Shown: in pieces, positions 27,000-38,770 of the stretch
Numbering within the stretch: position 1 is the stretch's first letter
How the letters are laid out: each line of letters begins with the position of its first letter
Source of the DNA: Bradyrhizobium sp. CCGB01
Lineage (GTDB): Bacteria; Pseudomonadota; Alphaproteobacteria; Rhizobiales; Xanthobacteraceae
Assembly: GCF_024199795.1 (NCBI RefSeq)
Contig: NZ_JANADK010000001.1
Location: forward strand, 2,356,001-2,420,000
Reading direction: 5' to 3'
Length of the DNA stretch: 64,000 nt
The notes under the pieces: model-generated
The model's input: the letters and a program-made list of their open reading frames with translations, nothing else
Databases searched by the model: none
What the model was told of the DNA's origin: nothing
Translations under genes and position numbers: made by a program

Positions 27000-29360
27000 C
27001 TAGAACTTGAAATTGGCGAACGCCCGCACGCCGATGCCGGGCATCAGGACCTCGTCCTTGGTGTAGGACACCGAGTTGCGGATGTTCGCGTTGAGGAGAT
27101 TGTTGCCGACGATGCCGGCCATCATCTCGCGCGCACCGAACCAGTTGCGGTCGAGCTTGGTCTTGTAGCTGACCTCGGCCTTCAACAAATTATAACCCGC
27201 CGTCGGCGTCTCCGCGATCACGGCGACGTCGTTCTGCGCGAAGGCGTGCAGCAGATTGACACGCATCAGCCAGTTGTCGTCGCGCCAGAACACGCCGCCG
27301 CCCATCCGCAACGGTGGAATGCGCGGCACGTTGGTGCCGTCGGTGAAGGTGGCGCGGACGAAGTCGAGCTGGTTCTCGATGCCCCAGATGCCGCCCCGGA
27401 ATGCACCGACATCGCGCTGCGACTGGAACTCGCCGCCGCGGAAATTCGCATTGCGTTGCGAGTAGACCGCCTGGTTCAACTCGGCGCCCGGCGTGCCGCA
27501 GGACGCAAAATCGTCGTCGCACATCACGCCGGTGAGGCGGCGATAGATGAAATTGTCGAAGTGCGTGTAGTAGACGGTCGCCTCGAAGCGGAACGGCCCC
27601 GTCGCCTTGCGCACGCCGACCTCGACCGACTTCGCGGTCTCGATGGTGAGGTTCGGATTGCCGATGTCGAACGTCGCGGTTGCGTCATGGGCGCCGCGGG
27701 AAAACAGCTCGGCCGCCTTCGGCGCGCGCTCGACATATTGCGCGGTGATGCTGCCGACCATGCCGCCCGGCAGGTCCTGCAACAGGCCGATGCTGCCGCT
27801 CTTCGGCGTGAAGGACGGATTGCGCGCAATGCCCACCTGCGGCGTGCCGTCGGGCAGGTAATCCGCCGGGAAGTTCGGCGTCGTGCCGTGCAGCTCGACA
27901 TGCTCGATGCGGCCGGCGATCTGCGCCCGCGTCGCCTCCGTGAACTTGAATTCGTTGAAGGCGTAACCGGCAACGCGCGTGTTGTTGTTCGGGTCCCACA
28001 ATCCGTTGAACAGCGTGCCGGGATTGTCCGGGCTCGGCGCGGTCAGCTCCTGATGCCCGACCTGGAAGCCCAGCGCCGTCGTCACCTCGGCGAAGCGCGC
28101 GTTGAACGGCATCAGCTGCACCTCGGTGCGGATCTCCTGCTCCTTGTTGGTGAAGGTCTGCCTGATGCCGTCGCTGTTGAGATCGGCGGGATCGGCGAGG
28201 CCGATCTCGTTGTGCCGGTAGTCGGTCGCGCCCGCCCAGAAGCGCACGGCGTCGATCGCGGCCGCGTCGGGGTGGTATTCGCCCTTGACGTTGATCTTGG
28301 TCTGGTGGCCGTCGATCCGGGTGTTGTGGTCGGCGCCGTCGATGCCGGGGATGTGGTAGAGCGAGTCGTTCTGCGTGATCGACGCGCCGATATAGCCGCC
28401 CTGGAAGAAGTAGGAGCCGCCGATCGAGGCGCCGTCCGAACGCGTCGCCGAGTTGGGCTGGCGGCCGTTCACGGGCTGCGACGGGTCGTTCAGATAGGGA
28501 TAGCCGGGGATCGCATAGTCCGACGTCGTGCGGCCATAGGCGTCGGCATGGAACGCAAAATTGCCGCCGCCGGTATCGAGCAGCACGCCGCTCTCGACAC
28601 CGCGATCGACCGAGCTGAACGCGGTGCGTGTTTCGGCGGTGACGCAAGGCGATGTTGCGGCCGCTGCAAGCGGCGCCTTGGTCGGCAGGCCGTAAGTCTG
28701 GAACGATGGCGCGCAGGACGGCAGCCCATCCGGAATCCGGTTGTTGGTGGCGCTGACGACGCCGCCGATCGAGGTCGAGCCGTAGCGCAAGGCCGCCGGC
28801 CCGCGCACCACCTCGATCTGGTTGGTCGCGAGCGGATCGATCGGCACGAAATGATCCTCGCCGAGATCGGACGCACCGTTCGCATTGGTGCCGTTCTCGA
28901 CGATGCCGACGCGGTTGACGTCGAGGCCGCGGATGATCGGCCGGCTGGAGGCGCCGGGCGCAAAGCTCGAGCCGGTGATGCCGGGCTTGGAGAACAGGAG
29001 GTCGCCGAGCTGGCCGCCGCCCTCGCGGCGGATTTCCTCGTTCGGTACCACGGTGACGGTGGCAAACTGGTTGGTCACAATAGGCAGCACGCCCTGTTGA
29101 GCTGCGGCAGGCGCGGCCGGCGTGGCTTCCGCCGTGCGCTGCTGGCTACGCGATCGCCCGGAGCGCGCGACGCGGACCGGGCTGCGGGTCGGCACCACCC
29201 TGCGCACGATGGGGCTCGGGGCGGTCACGGTGACGGACGGGATCTCGGTCGAGGACTTAACTTGTGCAGGTTCTTGGGCGAATGCCGAGGTGGCGGCGGT
29301 GCCGAGCAGGAGCAGGCTTGCTCCACCCAGACGCTGCGCGCGTCGCAATTCAAATGACAT
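27000..29360 (-). CDS. TonB-dependent outer-membrane receptor (ZnuD-like candidate)
   Basis: 786 aa. Signal peptide (residues 1-28, ending SAFAQ), a linker rich in Pro/Arg/Ala, the plug domain with IRGLDVNRVGIVENG and IEVVRGPAALRYGS (about 95-230), and a 22-strand barrel ending in the aromatic AFANFKF. Acidic and His-containing loops (LGEDHFVPID) precede the barrel. It takes up a metal or metal chelate using TonB energy. The gene upstream on the same strand encodes a DUF2946 protein, and that gene is preceded by a Zur-type palindrome, so zinc is the likely cargo; heme or copper are alternatives. Confidence 0.8.
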   Translation of the reverse strand: MSFELRRAQRLGGASLLLLGTAATSAFAQEPAQVKSSTEIPSVTVTAPSPIVRRVVPTRSPVRVARSGRSRSQQRTAEATPAAPAAAQQGVLPIVTNQFATVTVVPNEEIRREGGGQLGDLLFSKPGITGSSFAPGASSRPIIRGLDVNRVGIVENGTNANGASDLGEDHFVPIDPLATNQIEVVRGPAALRYGSTSIGGVVSATNNRIPDGLPSCAPSFQTYGLPTKAPLAAAATSPCVTAETRTAFSSVDRGVESGVLLDTGGGNFAFHADAYGRTTSDYAIPGYPYLNDPSQPVNGRQPNSATRSDGASIGGSYFFQGGYIGASITQNDSLYHIPGIDGADHNTRIDGHQTKINVKGEYHPDAAAIDAVRFWAGATDYRHNEIGLADPADLNSDGIRQTFTNKEQEIRTEVQLMPFNARFAEVTTALGFQVGHQELTAPSPDNPGTLFNGLWDPNNNTRVAGYAFNEFKFTEATRAQIAGRIEHVELHGTTPNFPADYLPDGTPQVGIARNPSFTPKSGSIGLLQDLPGGMVGSITAQYVERAPKAAELFSRGAHDATATFDIGNPNLTIETAKSVEVGVRKATGPFRFEATVYYTHFDNFIYRRLTGVMCDDDFASCGTPGAELNQAVYSQRNANFRGGEFQSQRDVGAFRGGIWGIENQLDFVRATFTDGTNVPRIPPLRMGGGVFWRDDNWLMRVNLLHAFAQNDVAVIAETPTAGYNLLKAEVSYKTKLDRNWFGAREMMAGIVGNNLLNANIRNSVSYTKDEVLMPGIGVRAFANFKF

Positions 29361-29507
29361 GGTCCTGATTCCAGTCAGGCGCCGTCCGAAGGCTTTGGCG
29401 TTGATCGGTGGCGGCCTGCCGTCGCAGCGCGACGGAATTCGACTTCAACTGCTCCCGGACATTCGCCTGAAAGCGGCGAGCCGGGCGTGATCAAGCAATG
29501 TTGGAAG

Positions 29508-29912
29508 TCAGGACGCGGGAGGGGCGCGGGGCTGGAACGCCGTGCCGGCCGATTTCAGATGAAGGAATTCGGCATCAGTGGTGCGGTAGAGCAGGTCGAT
29601 CGCCTGCGGCAGCAGCAACAGAGGTGGCGTTGCGGACACCACGGTGCCCGCCATCGCGACGACGGCGCAGATCGCGCAATTGTCCTCGCCCGGCTGCTCC
29701 CGGTCGGGGACCCCGGGTGATTGCTTCTCGACCGCGGCGCGGTCGATCGAGGCAATGCTCTTGCCGCTGTCGATCTGCTGAAGCGAGGACTGGGCGAGAG
29801 GAGCCGCCTGGGCGAACCAATGGCTATGGCCGAATGTCAGCGCGAGCTGCACCAGCATCGCGAACAACGCGAGCCGGGCGCCGTGCCTGATATTTGACCG
29901 GAACCACTTCAT
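29508..29912 (-). CDS. DUF2946 protein
   Basis: 134 aa from ATG 29912. An N-terminal hydrophobic segment (ARLALFAMLVQLALTFGHSHWF) contains a conserved His pair, and the family's signature DNCAICAVVAMAGTVV has two Cys around a helix. DUF2946 proteins occur beside TonB receptors for copper or other metals. It is upstream of the receptor with a 147-base gap and the same direction, so probably the first gene of the operon. Function unknown; metal handling in the periplasm is inferred. Confidence 0.72.
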   Translation of the reverse strand: MKWFRSNIRHGARLALFAMLVQLALTFGHSHWFAQAAPLAQSSLQQIDSGKSIASIDRAAVEKQSPGVPDREQPGEDNCAICAVVAMAGTVVSATPPLLLLPQAIDLLYRTTDAEFLHLKSAGTAFQPRAPPAS

Positions 29913-29958
29913 CTGGAAAAGCCACCCCACATCGCGAGGCACCAATCCCCTGATGCCG

Positions 29959-29979
29959 CGATGTTATAATGTAACATCG
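29959..29979. promoter_or_regulatory. Zur-type operator upstream of DUF2946 and TonB receptor
   Basis: A perfect 8-bp inverted repeat CGATGTTA / TAACATCG with a five-base spacer TAATG. It matches the general Zur/Fur-family zinc box (ATGTTATA-type arms) and contains a TATAAT word. It lies 47 bases upstream of the DUF2946 start codon, where a repressor would block the promoter. No other gene start is close on the other strand. Confidence 0.7.
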
Positions 29980-30286
29980 CCTGATCGATCAGTGGATGTC
30001 AACCGTGGTCCGACGGCTGTCGCAGACAGCCAACCCGATGTGTCGTTCCGGCAACTAGGCAGCTTGCCTGTGGCCCATCCTTCGAGACGCCCGCCTGCGG
30101 CGGGCCCTCAGGATGAGGTCGGAGTGCGTGGCTGCAATTTGGACAAGCAAAGCTGCCGCTCAGCCTCATCCTGAGGAGACGGCGAAGCGGTCGTCTCGAA
30201 GGACGAGGCGCTTGCTCAGACCCCGCCAAGCTCACATGCGATATTCCGCCTCCACAGGGCGGAGGGAACGGAGAGAGCGCTGATCG
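29980..30286. other. Non-coding gap between the metal locus and the large membrane-protein operon
   Basis: About 300 bases without a gene. It holds the family D repeat (30076-30208) and, on the left, the flank of the Zur-type site. No RNA gene, coding frame or second promoter can be supported. Confidence 0.6.
30076..30208. repeat. Palindromic intergenic repeat, family D
   Basis: Outer arms CATCCTTCGAGACG and CGTCTCGAAGGACG, inner arms CCTCAGGATGAG and CTCATCCTGAGG, with a small hairpin CCCGCCTGCGGCGGG. A partial relative lies at 48964-49003. A common rhizobial dispersed palindrome. Confidence 0.8.
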
Positions 30287-32350
<2,064 letters not shown>

Positions 32351-32366
32351 CGGACAAACCTATCAA

Positions 32367-32448
32367 CGTCATTCCGGGGCGATGCGAAGCATCGAACCCG
32401 GAATCTCGAGATTCCGGGTCTGGTCCTTCGGACCATCCCGGAATGACG
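32367..32448. repeat. Palindromic intergenic repeat, family E
   Basis: Bounded by CGTCATTCCGGG and CCCGGAATGACG with nested hairpins GCGATGCGAAGCATCG, CCCGGAATCTCGAGATTCCGGG and GGTCCTTCGGACC. It lies inside the moxR operon between the last two genes, so it is probably transcribed. Confidence 0.8.
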
Positions 32449-32480
32449 GGGCGTGTGGCTCAAGCTCGTGACGTGCATCT

Positions 32481-35294
32481 CTATTGCCCCAACCGTTCGA
32501 TCAGGGCCGGTGCGTGCACCTGGTCGGCCTTGTAGTTGCCGGTCAGCGTGTACATCACAATGTTGGCGCCGGCGCGGTAGGCGAATTCGCGCTGGCGGGC
32601 GTCGCCGCCGGCCATCGGCAGCATGAACTGGCCGTCGAGCCGCTGGGCCCAGGCGCCGGCCAGATCGTTCGAGGTGATGATGATCGGCGACACGCCGTCG
32701 CCGCCGCGGGCCGGCCGCTGCGCGCTGTCCTCGTCCTCGTCGCGCGGCAAGGCCTCGACCCAGGTCTGGCCGGTGCTGAAGCGGCCGGGGAAGTCGCGCA
32801 GCAAATAAAAGGTCTTGGTCAGCACGTGCTCGCGCGGCACCGGTTCGAGCTCGGGCACGTCCAGCGACGACAGGATCTCGCGCAGCGTCTGCATGGCCGG
32901 GGTCTGCGCGGCACCGTTCTCGCCCGGCGGCGCTTCGATCGCGTCGCGGGTGTCGAACAGCACGGTGCCGCCCTGCTTCATGTAGGCGTCGATCTTGTTG
33001 ATGGCATCCTGCGGCGGCTTGGGCGCGCCGGGCACGATCGGCCAGTAGATCAGCGGGAAGAAGGCGAGCTCGTCGCGGCCGGGATCGATGCCGACGGGAT
33101 CGCCGGCCTCGAGCGCGGTGCGCTGCGCCAGAAACTGCGTCAGCCCGGACATGCCGGCCTTGACGATGGAATCGACGTCGGCATTACCGGTGACGACATA
33201 GGCGAGGCGGGTCTGCGACACCGCCTTCATCGCGAACTCGTCGGAGGCGCTGTCGGCATGCGAGGGCGCGGGCACGAGTGACACGGCGCCTGCAAGCGCC
33301 AGCCCGAACACGATCATGGCTGTCGCGGCGCGCCGGCGCAGCAGCGCGGCGATGCCGCCGCCGAGGACCGCGACGATGATGGCATCGATCAGGAACAGCG
33401 CGAGCGCGGTCGACAGCAGCCAGCCGCGCAGGTCGCGCGGCTCGGCATTGGTGTAGGTCGCGTGCCGCGCACGCAGGCTTGCGGTGTTCAGCGCGGCGAT
33501 GCGGTCGGAGGCGGCGAGCGTGTTCACGGCGAGCGGTCCTTCTGCCGGACCGTAGAAGCCGGGCGGATGATCGGGCGTGGCGCGGTCGCGATAATCCGCG
33601 GGCAACGGTTTTGCGGTGGCCGGCGGCGGCCCGAACGCGCCAAAGCCGTCGAGGATGTGCAGCGGCGCCACTGTCTCAGTGGTTGCTTCGCCGGCAACGC
33701 CAGGGCCCGGCTTGGCGGTGTAGCCGGACATGTCGACGACCCGGCGCAGCATTTCGACGAAGGTGCCCGACATCGGCAGATCCGACCAGCGCATGTCGGC
33801 GCTGACATGGAACAGGCTGACCATGCCCTTGCCGCGATGCTCGCCCGTGACGAGCGGCGTTCCGTCTTCCAGCGAGGCCCAGCTCTTGGTGGCGAGCACC
33901 GCGTCGGGCTCGGCCAGGACCTGCCGGCTGATGGTGACGTCCTTGGGGACCGCGACGCCGGCAAAGGGACCGTCGGCGGCGAAGGATGCGAGATGCTGGG
34001 GCTTCTCCCAGGTCAGGCTGCCGCCGAGGGTGCGGCCGCCCTTGCGCAGCTTGACCGGAACCAGATCGTCCTCGGCCTGCGCGAGGCGAGGGCCGGCGAA
34101 CCGCACCAGCACGCCGCCCTGATCGATCCAGGCGTTGAGGCGCTCGCGGATTTCGGGGGCGACGGTCCCGACATCGGCGAGGATGATCATCGGCAGCTTC
34201 TGGTCGAGGAATTGCGTGATGCCCTGCTGCGGCGAGCCGCGGTCGGCGAGCCGCACATCGGCGAACGGTGCCAGCGCGCGGGTGAGGTAGAAGGTCGGCG
34301 CCAGCAGCGGCTGCGCGGTTTCGCTGGTCGTGCCGGTGACGATGCCGATGGCGCGGCGGCGCCAGCGCTTGTCGAGCAACTGCACCGCGCCGGCCGAGCG
34401 CTCGCCCGATATGTCGAGCCGCGTGATGTCGTTGCGCAGCTCGACCGGCAGGTCGAACGAGGCTTCGGTTTCCTTGTCCTGCGGGCCGAACGAATAACGG
34501 GCTTCGCCGATCGGCGAAGCCTTCTGGTCCAGCGCGCGCACGGTGCCTGCCGCGATGCCGCTGTCGGTGCGCAGCACCTTCACCGTCATCTTGGCGGCGG
34601 CGTTCTCGGCGGCGACCAGCGCCAGCGGGGAGGACGTGCCGCCTTCGAACACCGTCAAGCTGCGATCTCCGATGGTCTTGCCGAGGCCCTGCACGAAGTC
34701 CTCGCCGCGCCCGGTATCGACACCGTCCGAAAGCCAGGCGATCTCGCAGTCGCCGGTGGCCTTCAGGAAGCGGTCGATCGCGGTGAGGGTTTCAACGCGA
34801 TCGATCGAATAGGGCTTTGGCGCGAGCTGGCGCAGCGCGACGCGCGCAGCACCCGCCGGCATCAGGGTGATGTCGCGGTTCGGCTCGGACAGCGGCACCA
34901 GCGCGATCGCGCGGCGGTCGTTGTCGGCATTGGCGATCAGCTCGTCGGCGGCCTTGACCCTGATGTCCCAGTGCGATGCGGCGCTCCAGCCGTCGTCGAA
35001 CATGATCATCAGCGGCGCCTTGCTGCCGGCGAGGCCTGTTTGCGGATTCCAGATCGGGCCGGCGGCGGCGAAAATGACGAGGGCCGCAGCCAGGAGCCGC
35101 AATGCGGTCAGCCACCACGGCGTCCGCGAGGGCGTCTCTTCCCTTGGTGCGATGTCGAACAACAGGCGCGTCGGCGGAAACTCGATGCGGCGCGGCCGCG
35201 GCGGCATCACGCGCAAGAGCCACCACAGCACGGGCAGGCTGACGAGGCCGATCAGCAGCAGCGGTTCGGTGAAGGCGAGCGGCAATCCCATCAT
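32481..35294 (-). CDS. DUF4159 protein with BatA-type N-terminus
   Basis: 937 aa. N-terminal BatA/aerotolerance-type membrane domain (two helices; ASP- and Arg-rich EFPPTRLLFDIAP), a VWA-like part with MIMFDDGWSAASHW (the MIDAS DxSxS is DDGWS-like), middle GATase-like segment, two membrane helices near 635-675, and a C-terminal DUF4159 domain (from about 700, LAYVVTGNADVDSIVKAGMSGLTQFL). Start overlaps the DUF58 stop (ATGA). Function of the assembly is unknown; related clusters affect envelope stress tolerance. Confidence 0.75.
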   Translation of the reverse strand: MMGLPLAFTEPLLLIGLVSLPVLWWLLRVMPPRPRRIEFPPTRLLFDIAPREETPSRTPWWLTALRLLAAALVIFAAAGPIWNPQTGLAGSKAPLMIMFDDGWSAASHWDIRVKAADELIANADNDRRAIALVPLSEPNRDITLMPAGAARVALRQLAPKPYSIDRVETLTAIDRFLKATGDCEIAWLSDGVDTGRGEDFVQGLGKTIGDRSLTVFEGGTSSPLALVAAENAAAKMTVKVLRTDSGIAAGTVRALDQKASPIGEARYSFGPQDKETEASFDLPVELRNDITRLDISGERSAGAVQLLDKRWRRRAIGIVTGTTSETAQPLLAPTFYLTRALAPFADVRLADRGSPQQGITQFLDQKLPMIILADVGTVAPEIRERLNAWIDQGGVLVRFAGPRLAQAEDDLVPVKLRKGGRTLGGSLTWEKPQHLASFAADGPFAGVAVPKDVTISRQVLAEPDAVLATKSWASLEDGTPLVTGEHRGKGMVSLFHVSADMRWSDLPMSGTFVEMLRRVVDMSGYTAKPGPGVAGEATTETVAPLHILDGFGAFGPPPATAKPLPADYRDRATPDHPPGFYGPAEGPLAVNTLAASDRIAALNTASLRARHATYTNAEPRDLRGWLLSTALALFLIDAIIVAVLGGGIAALLRRRAATAMIVFGLALAGAVSLVPAPSHADSASDEFAMKAVSQTRLAYVVTGNADVDSIVKAGMSGLTQFLAQRTALEAGDPVGIDPGRDELAFFPLIYWPIVPGAPKPPQDAINKIDAYMKQGGTVLFDTRDAIEAPPGENGAAQTPAMQTLREILSSLDVPELEPVPREHVLTKTFYLLRDFPGRFSTGQTWVEALPRDEDEDSAQRPARGGDGVSPIIITSNDLAGAWAQRLDGQFMLPMAGGDARQREFAYRAGANIVMYTLTGNYKADQVHAPALIERLGQ

Positions 35295-36235
35295 GCGGCG
35301 GGCCCCGCCTTGATCGTCGTGGTGCGGGCGCCCGACTTGCTCACCTGCATGCCGGCATGCAGGAACAGCAGGAGCTCGGCGGCGGAGCGGTCGGTCGCGT
35401 GCGTCGTGAAAAGCCAGTCGAGCTTGTTGGTCTCGGCGCGGATCTGGTCGCGGTGCAGCGCGAGCCGCGCGGTGTAATCCTGCGCCCAGCTCTCGGCGCG
35501 GCCGGCGGTGATCATGCCAAAGCCTTCCGGCTCGACGAACTCGACGCGTCCGGAATAGGGGAACGACTCTTCGGCGGGATCGACGATCTGCACCATCGTG
35601 CCGTGGGCGCCGGAGCCGGAGAGCCCTGCGAGCGTCGTCCTGATCTCCGCGATCGGCGACCAGAAATCCGACAGCACGATCGTCTCGGCGAGCGCGGCAG
35701 GGACGAAGGATGGCGGCAGGCTCAGCCGGTCGGCATCGTCATGCAGCATCGCCTGCGCCATCTTGTCGATCACGCTGCTGCTTGCGGTCGGCGCCATCAA
35801 TCCGGGAATGCCGACGCGCTCGCCGCCCGCGACCAGCAGCTCGGCCAGCGCGAAGGCAACGATCAGCGTGCGCTCCAGCTTGGATTCACGCGCGGTCTTG
35901 GAGGCGAAGGCCATCGACGGCGAACGATCGGGCCAAATCCAGACCGTGTGCGACGCTTCCCATTCGAGCTCGCGGACATAGAGATGGTCGTCACGCGCTG
36001 AGCGGCGCCAGTCGACATTCTGCGACGGCTCGCCCGACACGAAGCGGCGGTATTGCCAGAAGTTCTCGCCGGAGCCGGCGCGGCGCCGTCCGTGCAGGCC
36101 GTGGATGACGTTGGCGGCGATGCGGCGGGCCTCGAGCACCAGGCGCGGCAGCGAAGCGGCGAGCGTACGGCTTTCGCCATCGGCACGTCGGATCGCAATG
36201 ATCTCCTTCGCTGTGTGCCCGGTCTCTGCGGCCAT
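35291..36235 (-). CDS. DUF58 protein
   Basis: 314 aa. The core DUF58 motif is present (GSGENFWQYRRFVSGEPSQNVDWRRSARDDHLYVRE), followed by a VWA-like region with WPDRSPSMAF (a MIDAS-type DxSxS start). Start chosen at ATG 36235, directly after the moxR stop (TGATG). DUF58 proteins are the usual partners of MoxR AAA+ ATPases and may deliver a substrate for remodelling. No enzymatic motif. Confidence 0.82.
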   Translation of the reverse strand: MAAETGHTAKEIIAIRRADGESRTLAASLPRLVLEARRIAANVIHGLHGRRRAGSGENFWQYRRFVSGEPSQNVDWRRSARDDHLYVRELEWEASHTVWIWPDRSPSMAFASKTARESKLERTLIVAFALAELLVAGGERVGIPGLMAPTASSSVIDKMAQAMLHDDADRLSLPPSFVPAALAETIVLSDFWSPIAEIRTTLAGLSGSGAHGTMVQIVDPAEESFPYSGRVEFVEPEGFGMITAGRAESWAQDYTARLALHRDQIRAETNKLDWLFTTHATDRSAAELLLFLHAGMQVSKSGARTTTIKAGPAA

Positions 36236-37233
36236 CAACCGATCCGTGTCTTCAATTGCTTGATCACGTCCGGAATCGTGCGCCCCTCGGCGCGCGCCTG
36301 GAACGTCAATGCCATGCGGTGCTTCAGAATGGGTTCGGCGAGGTCGAGCACGTCGTCGACCGAAGGCGCGAGACGTCCGTCGATCAGCGCGCGGGCGCGC
36401 ACGGCGAGCATGAGCGACTGGCTGGCGCGCGGGCCGGGACCCCAGGCAATGAACTTGCCGGCCTCGCCGCTGTCAGGGCCCGGACGGGCGGAACGCACCA
36501 GCGAGAGGATGGCTTCAACCACGGAATCGCCGACCGGCAGGCGGCGCACCAGCCGCTGCGCCGTGATCAGCGCATCCGCCGTCAATGATGCCTTTGCCAG
36601 CGTCTCCTCGGCGCCGGTGGTCTCGAACAGGATGCGGCGCTCGGCGTCGCGATCGGGATAATCGACGTCGATCTCCATCAGGAAACGGTCGAGCTGGGCT
36701 TCCGGCAGCGGATAGGTGCCTTCCTGCTCCAGCGGATTTTGCGTCGCGAGCACGTGGAACGGTTTCGGCAGATCATGACGCGCGCCGGCCACGGTGATGT
36801 GCTGCTCCTGCATCGCCTGCAGCAGCGCCGACTGGGTGCGCGGGCTGGCGCGGTTGATCTCGTCGGCCATCAACAGCTGCGCGAAGACGGGACCGGCGAT
36901 GAAGCGGAACGAGCGTTTTCCCGCGGTGCTCTCGTCGAGCACTTCGGCGCCGAGAATATCCGACGGCATCAGGTCGGGCGTGAATTGGATGCGCTTGGCA
37001 TCGAGACCGAGCGTGACGCCGAGCGTCTCGACCAGCTTGGTCTTGGCAAGGCCGGGCACGCCGATCAGCAGCGCATGGCCGCCGGAGAGGATGGTGACGA
37101 GCGTGTTCTCGATCACGCGATCCTGGCCGAAGATGACGGAGGCGATCGCCTCTTTCGCCGCGCGAATCTGGCCCGACACCTGCTCGGCCGAACGGACGAT
37201 TCCGTCTTCCAGCTTCTCGACACTTTCCGCCAT
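36235..37233 (-). CDS. MoxR-family AAA+ ATPase
   Basis: 332 aa. Walker A GVPGLAKTK (58-66), Walker B LLMADEINRASP with the sensor-type downstream QEGTYPLPEAQLDRF, and the usual MoxR lid domain at the C-terminus. The start has AAGGAG upstream. It is the first gene of a four-gene operon (MoxR, DUF58, BatA/DUF4159, membrane protein) with tightly overlapping starts. MoxR proteins act as chaperone-like activators of VWA-domain partners. Confidence 0.88.
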   Translation of the reverse strand: MAESVEKLEDGIVRSAEQVSGQIRAAKEAIASVIFGQDRVIENTLVTILSGGHALLIGVPGLAKTKLVETLGVTLGLDAKRIQFTPDLMPSDILGAEVLDESTAGKRSFRFIAGPVFAQLLMADEINRASPRTQSALLQAMQEQHITVAGARHDLPKPFHVLATQNPLEQEGTYPLPEAQLDRFLMEIDVDYPDRDAERRILFETTGAEETLAKASLTADALITAQRLVRRLPVGDSVVEAILSLVRSARPGPDSGEAGKFIAWGPGPRASQSLMLAVRARALIDGRLAPSVDDVLDLAEPILKHRMALTFQARAEGRTIPDVIKQLKTRIG

Positions 37234-37490
37234 CCGTCAGCTCCTTAAAGTCCGCCACGCGGCTCGCTTGCGTCGTCAGATCATCACAAGTCGCACATGG
37301 GCCCTATGCTAGACTTGCAGGAAGGCCATGTATTCGTTGAATTAACCTATCCCCACCTTATCGGCTTAGGGATATGTAGGGCATCACGAAGTGGCGACCT
37401 CCGCACCGGACTATTCCGGAGTGGAACCGCGCACCCGGGTACAACGTAAACCTGCACCAATCGTGCCAAATGACAGAGTCAGGGCAAACC

Positions 37491-38102
37491 ATGGCGAAGC
37501 AAGGGCAGAGCGCCGATCGAGGTCTAGAGGGGCTGACTGCCGCCGCCACAAGTGCAGCCAATGCCGAAGGCGCCAAAAAGGGCCTGCCTCCGGTGCATCT
37601 GTGGAATCCGCCGTTTTGCGGCGATCTCGACATCCGAATCGCATCAGATGGTACCTGGTTCTACATGGGCACGCCAATCGGCCGTCACGCCCTGGTCCGC
37701 CTGTTCTCGACCATCCTCAAGCGCGAGGGCGACAAGCATTTCCTGGTCACGCCGGTGGAGAAGGTCGGCATTCGCGTCGACGACGCGCCGTTCATGGCGG
37801 TCGAGATGCTCAGGAGCGGCGAGGACAACCATCGCGTGCTCAGCTTCCGCACCAATGTCGACGACTGGGTCACCTGCGACGCCGCGCACCGGCTGCGTTT
37901 CGAGCAGGCCAGTGACGGCGGGCTGACGCCATACCTGCATGTCCGCGCCGATCTCTGGGCCAAGGTCACCCGCGCGCTCTACTACGATCTGGTTGACATG
38001 GGTGAGGAGCGGATGGTCGATGGCCAGCCGATGTTCGGCGTCGAGTCGGCCGGCGAATTCTTCGCCATGGCCGATGCGGAGCAGGTGAGGGCCGCGCTTT
38101 GA
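37491..38102 (+). CDS. DUF1285 protein
   Basis: 203 aa from ATG 37491 with AGGG upstream; an ATG at 37470 gives seven more residues. The segment PPVHLWNPPFCGDLDIRIASDGTWFYMGTPIGR is the DUF1285 signature. Function unknown; the fold is a small beta-rich protein. It begins an operon with CoA pyrophosphatase, whose TTG start overlaps its stop. Confidence 0.82.
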   Translation: MAKQGQSADRGLEGLTAAATSAANAEGAKKGLPPVHLWNPPFCGDLDIRIASDGTWFYMGTPIGRHALVRLFSTILKREGDKHFLVTPVEKVGIRVDDAPFMAVEMLRSGEDNHRVLSFRTNVDDWVTCDAAHRLRFEQASDGGLTPYLHVRADLWAKVTRALYYDLVDMGEERMVDGQPMFGVESAGEFFAMADAEQVRAAL

Positions 38103-38770
38103 GCAAGCTTATCCTGAAGAGCGGTCCGGTCGTGATCGGCGCGGAGGATTTCTTCGCCCGATCCAGGGCGAAGCTCGGCTTCGACGTGCCGCCCGGCCTC
38201 TACGATCCGAACGTCATCCCCGCCTCGGGCGATCCCGGCACCGACAAGATGCTCGAGATCGTCGCGCGCGAGCAGCCGGTGCGCCCCGCCGCGGTCCTGA
38301 TCGCCGTGGTCGACCATCCCGAGCCGACCGTCCTGCTGACGCAGCGCTCGGCGCATCTCAACGACCACGCCGGCCAGATCGCTTTCCCCGGCGGCAAGAT
38401 CGACGCGACCGATAACTCGCCGCTCGATGCGGCGCTGCGCGAGGCCGAGGAGGAGGTCGGCCTGTCCAGAGACTTCGTCGAGCCGATCGGCTATCTCGAT
38501 CTCTACGGCACCGCTTTCGGCTTCCGCATCCTGCCGACGGTCGCGAGGGTCCGGCCGGGCTTCGAGCTCACCATCAACCATTCCGAGGTTGATGACGCCT
38601 TCGAGGTGCCGCTATCCTTCCTGATGAACCCGGCGAACCACCAGGTGCACAGCAAGGAATTCCGCGGCATGGAGCGCTTTTACTACGCCATGCCGTTCGC
38701 GGAGCGCTACATCTGGGGTGCGACGGCCGGAATGCTGCGTGTGCTGTATGAGCGGATCTATTCATCATGA
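38099..38770 (+). CDS. CoA pyrophosphatase (Nudix, NudL-like)
   Basis: 223 aa with a TTG start overlapping the DUF1285 stop (TTGA). Carries LLTQRSAHLNDHAGQIAFPGG, the UPF0035/CoA-Nudix signature, followed by the Nudix box (LREAEEEVGL). It hydrolyses CoA or CoA esters to 4'-phosphopantetheine and 3',5'-ADP and may trim oxidised CoA. The stop overlaps the start of the next gene (ATGA). Confidence 0.88.
   Translation: MSKLILKSGPVVIGAEDFFARSRAKLGFDVPPGLYDPNVIPASGDPGTDKMLEIVAREQPVRPAAVLIAVVDHPEPTVLLTQRSAHLNDHAGQIAFPGGKIDATDNSPLDAALREAEEEVGLSRDFVEPIGYLDLYGTAFGFRILPTVARVRPGFELTINHSEVDDAFEVPLSFLMNPANHQVHSKEFRGMERFYYAMPFAERYIWGATAGMLRVLYERIYSS

Noticed and set aside
26577..29357. 926-aa plus-strand frame over the TonB receptor
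   Set aside because: Antisense of a well-recognised receptor. Its first part also overlaps the 83-aa gene in another frame; no domain.
33462..35477. 671-aa plus-strand frame over the DUF4159 gene
   Set aside because: Antisense shadow of a long high-GC gene; no recognisable product.
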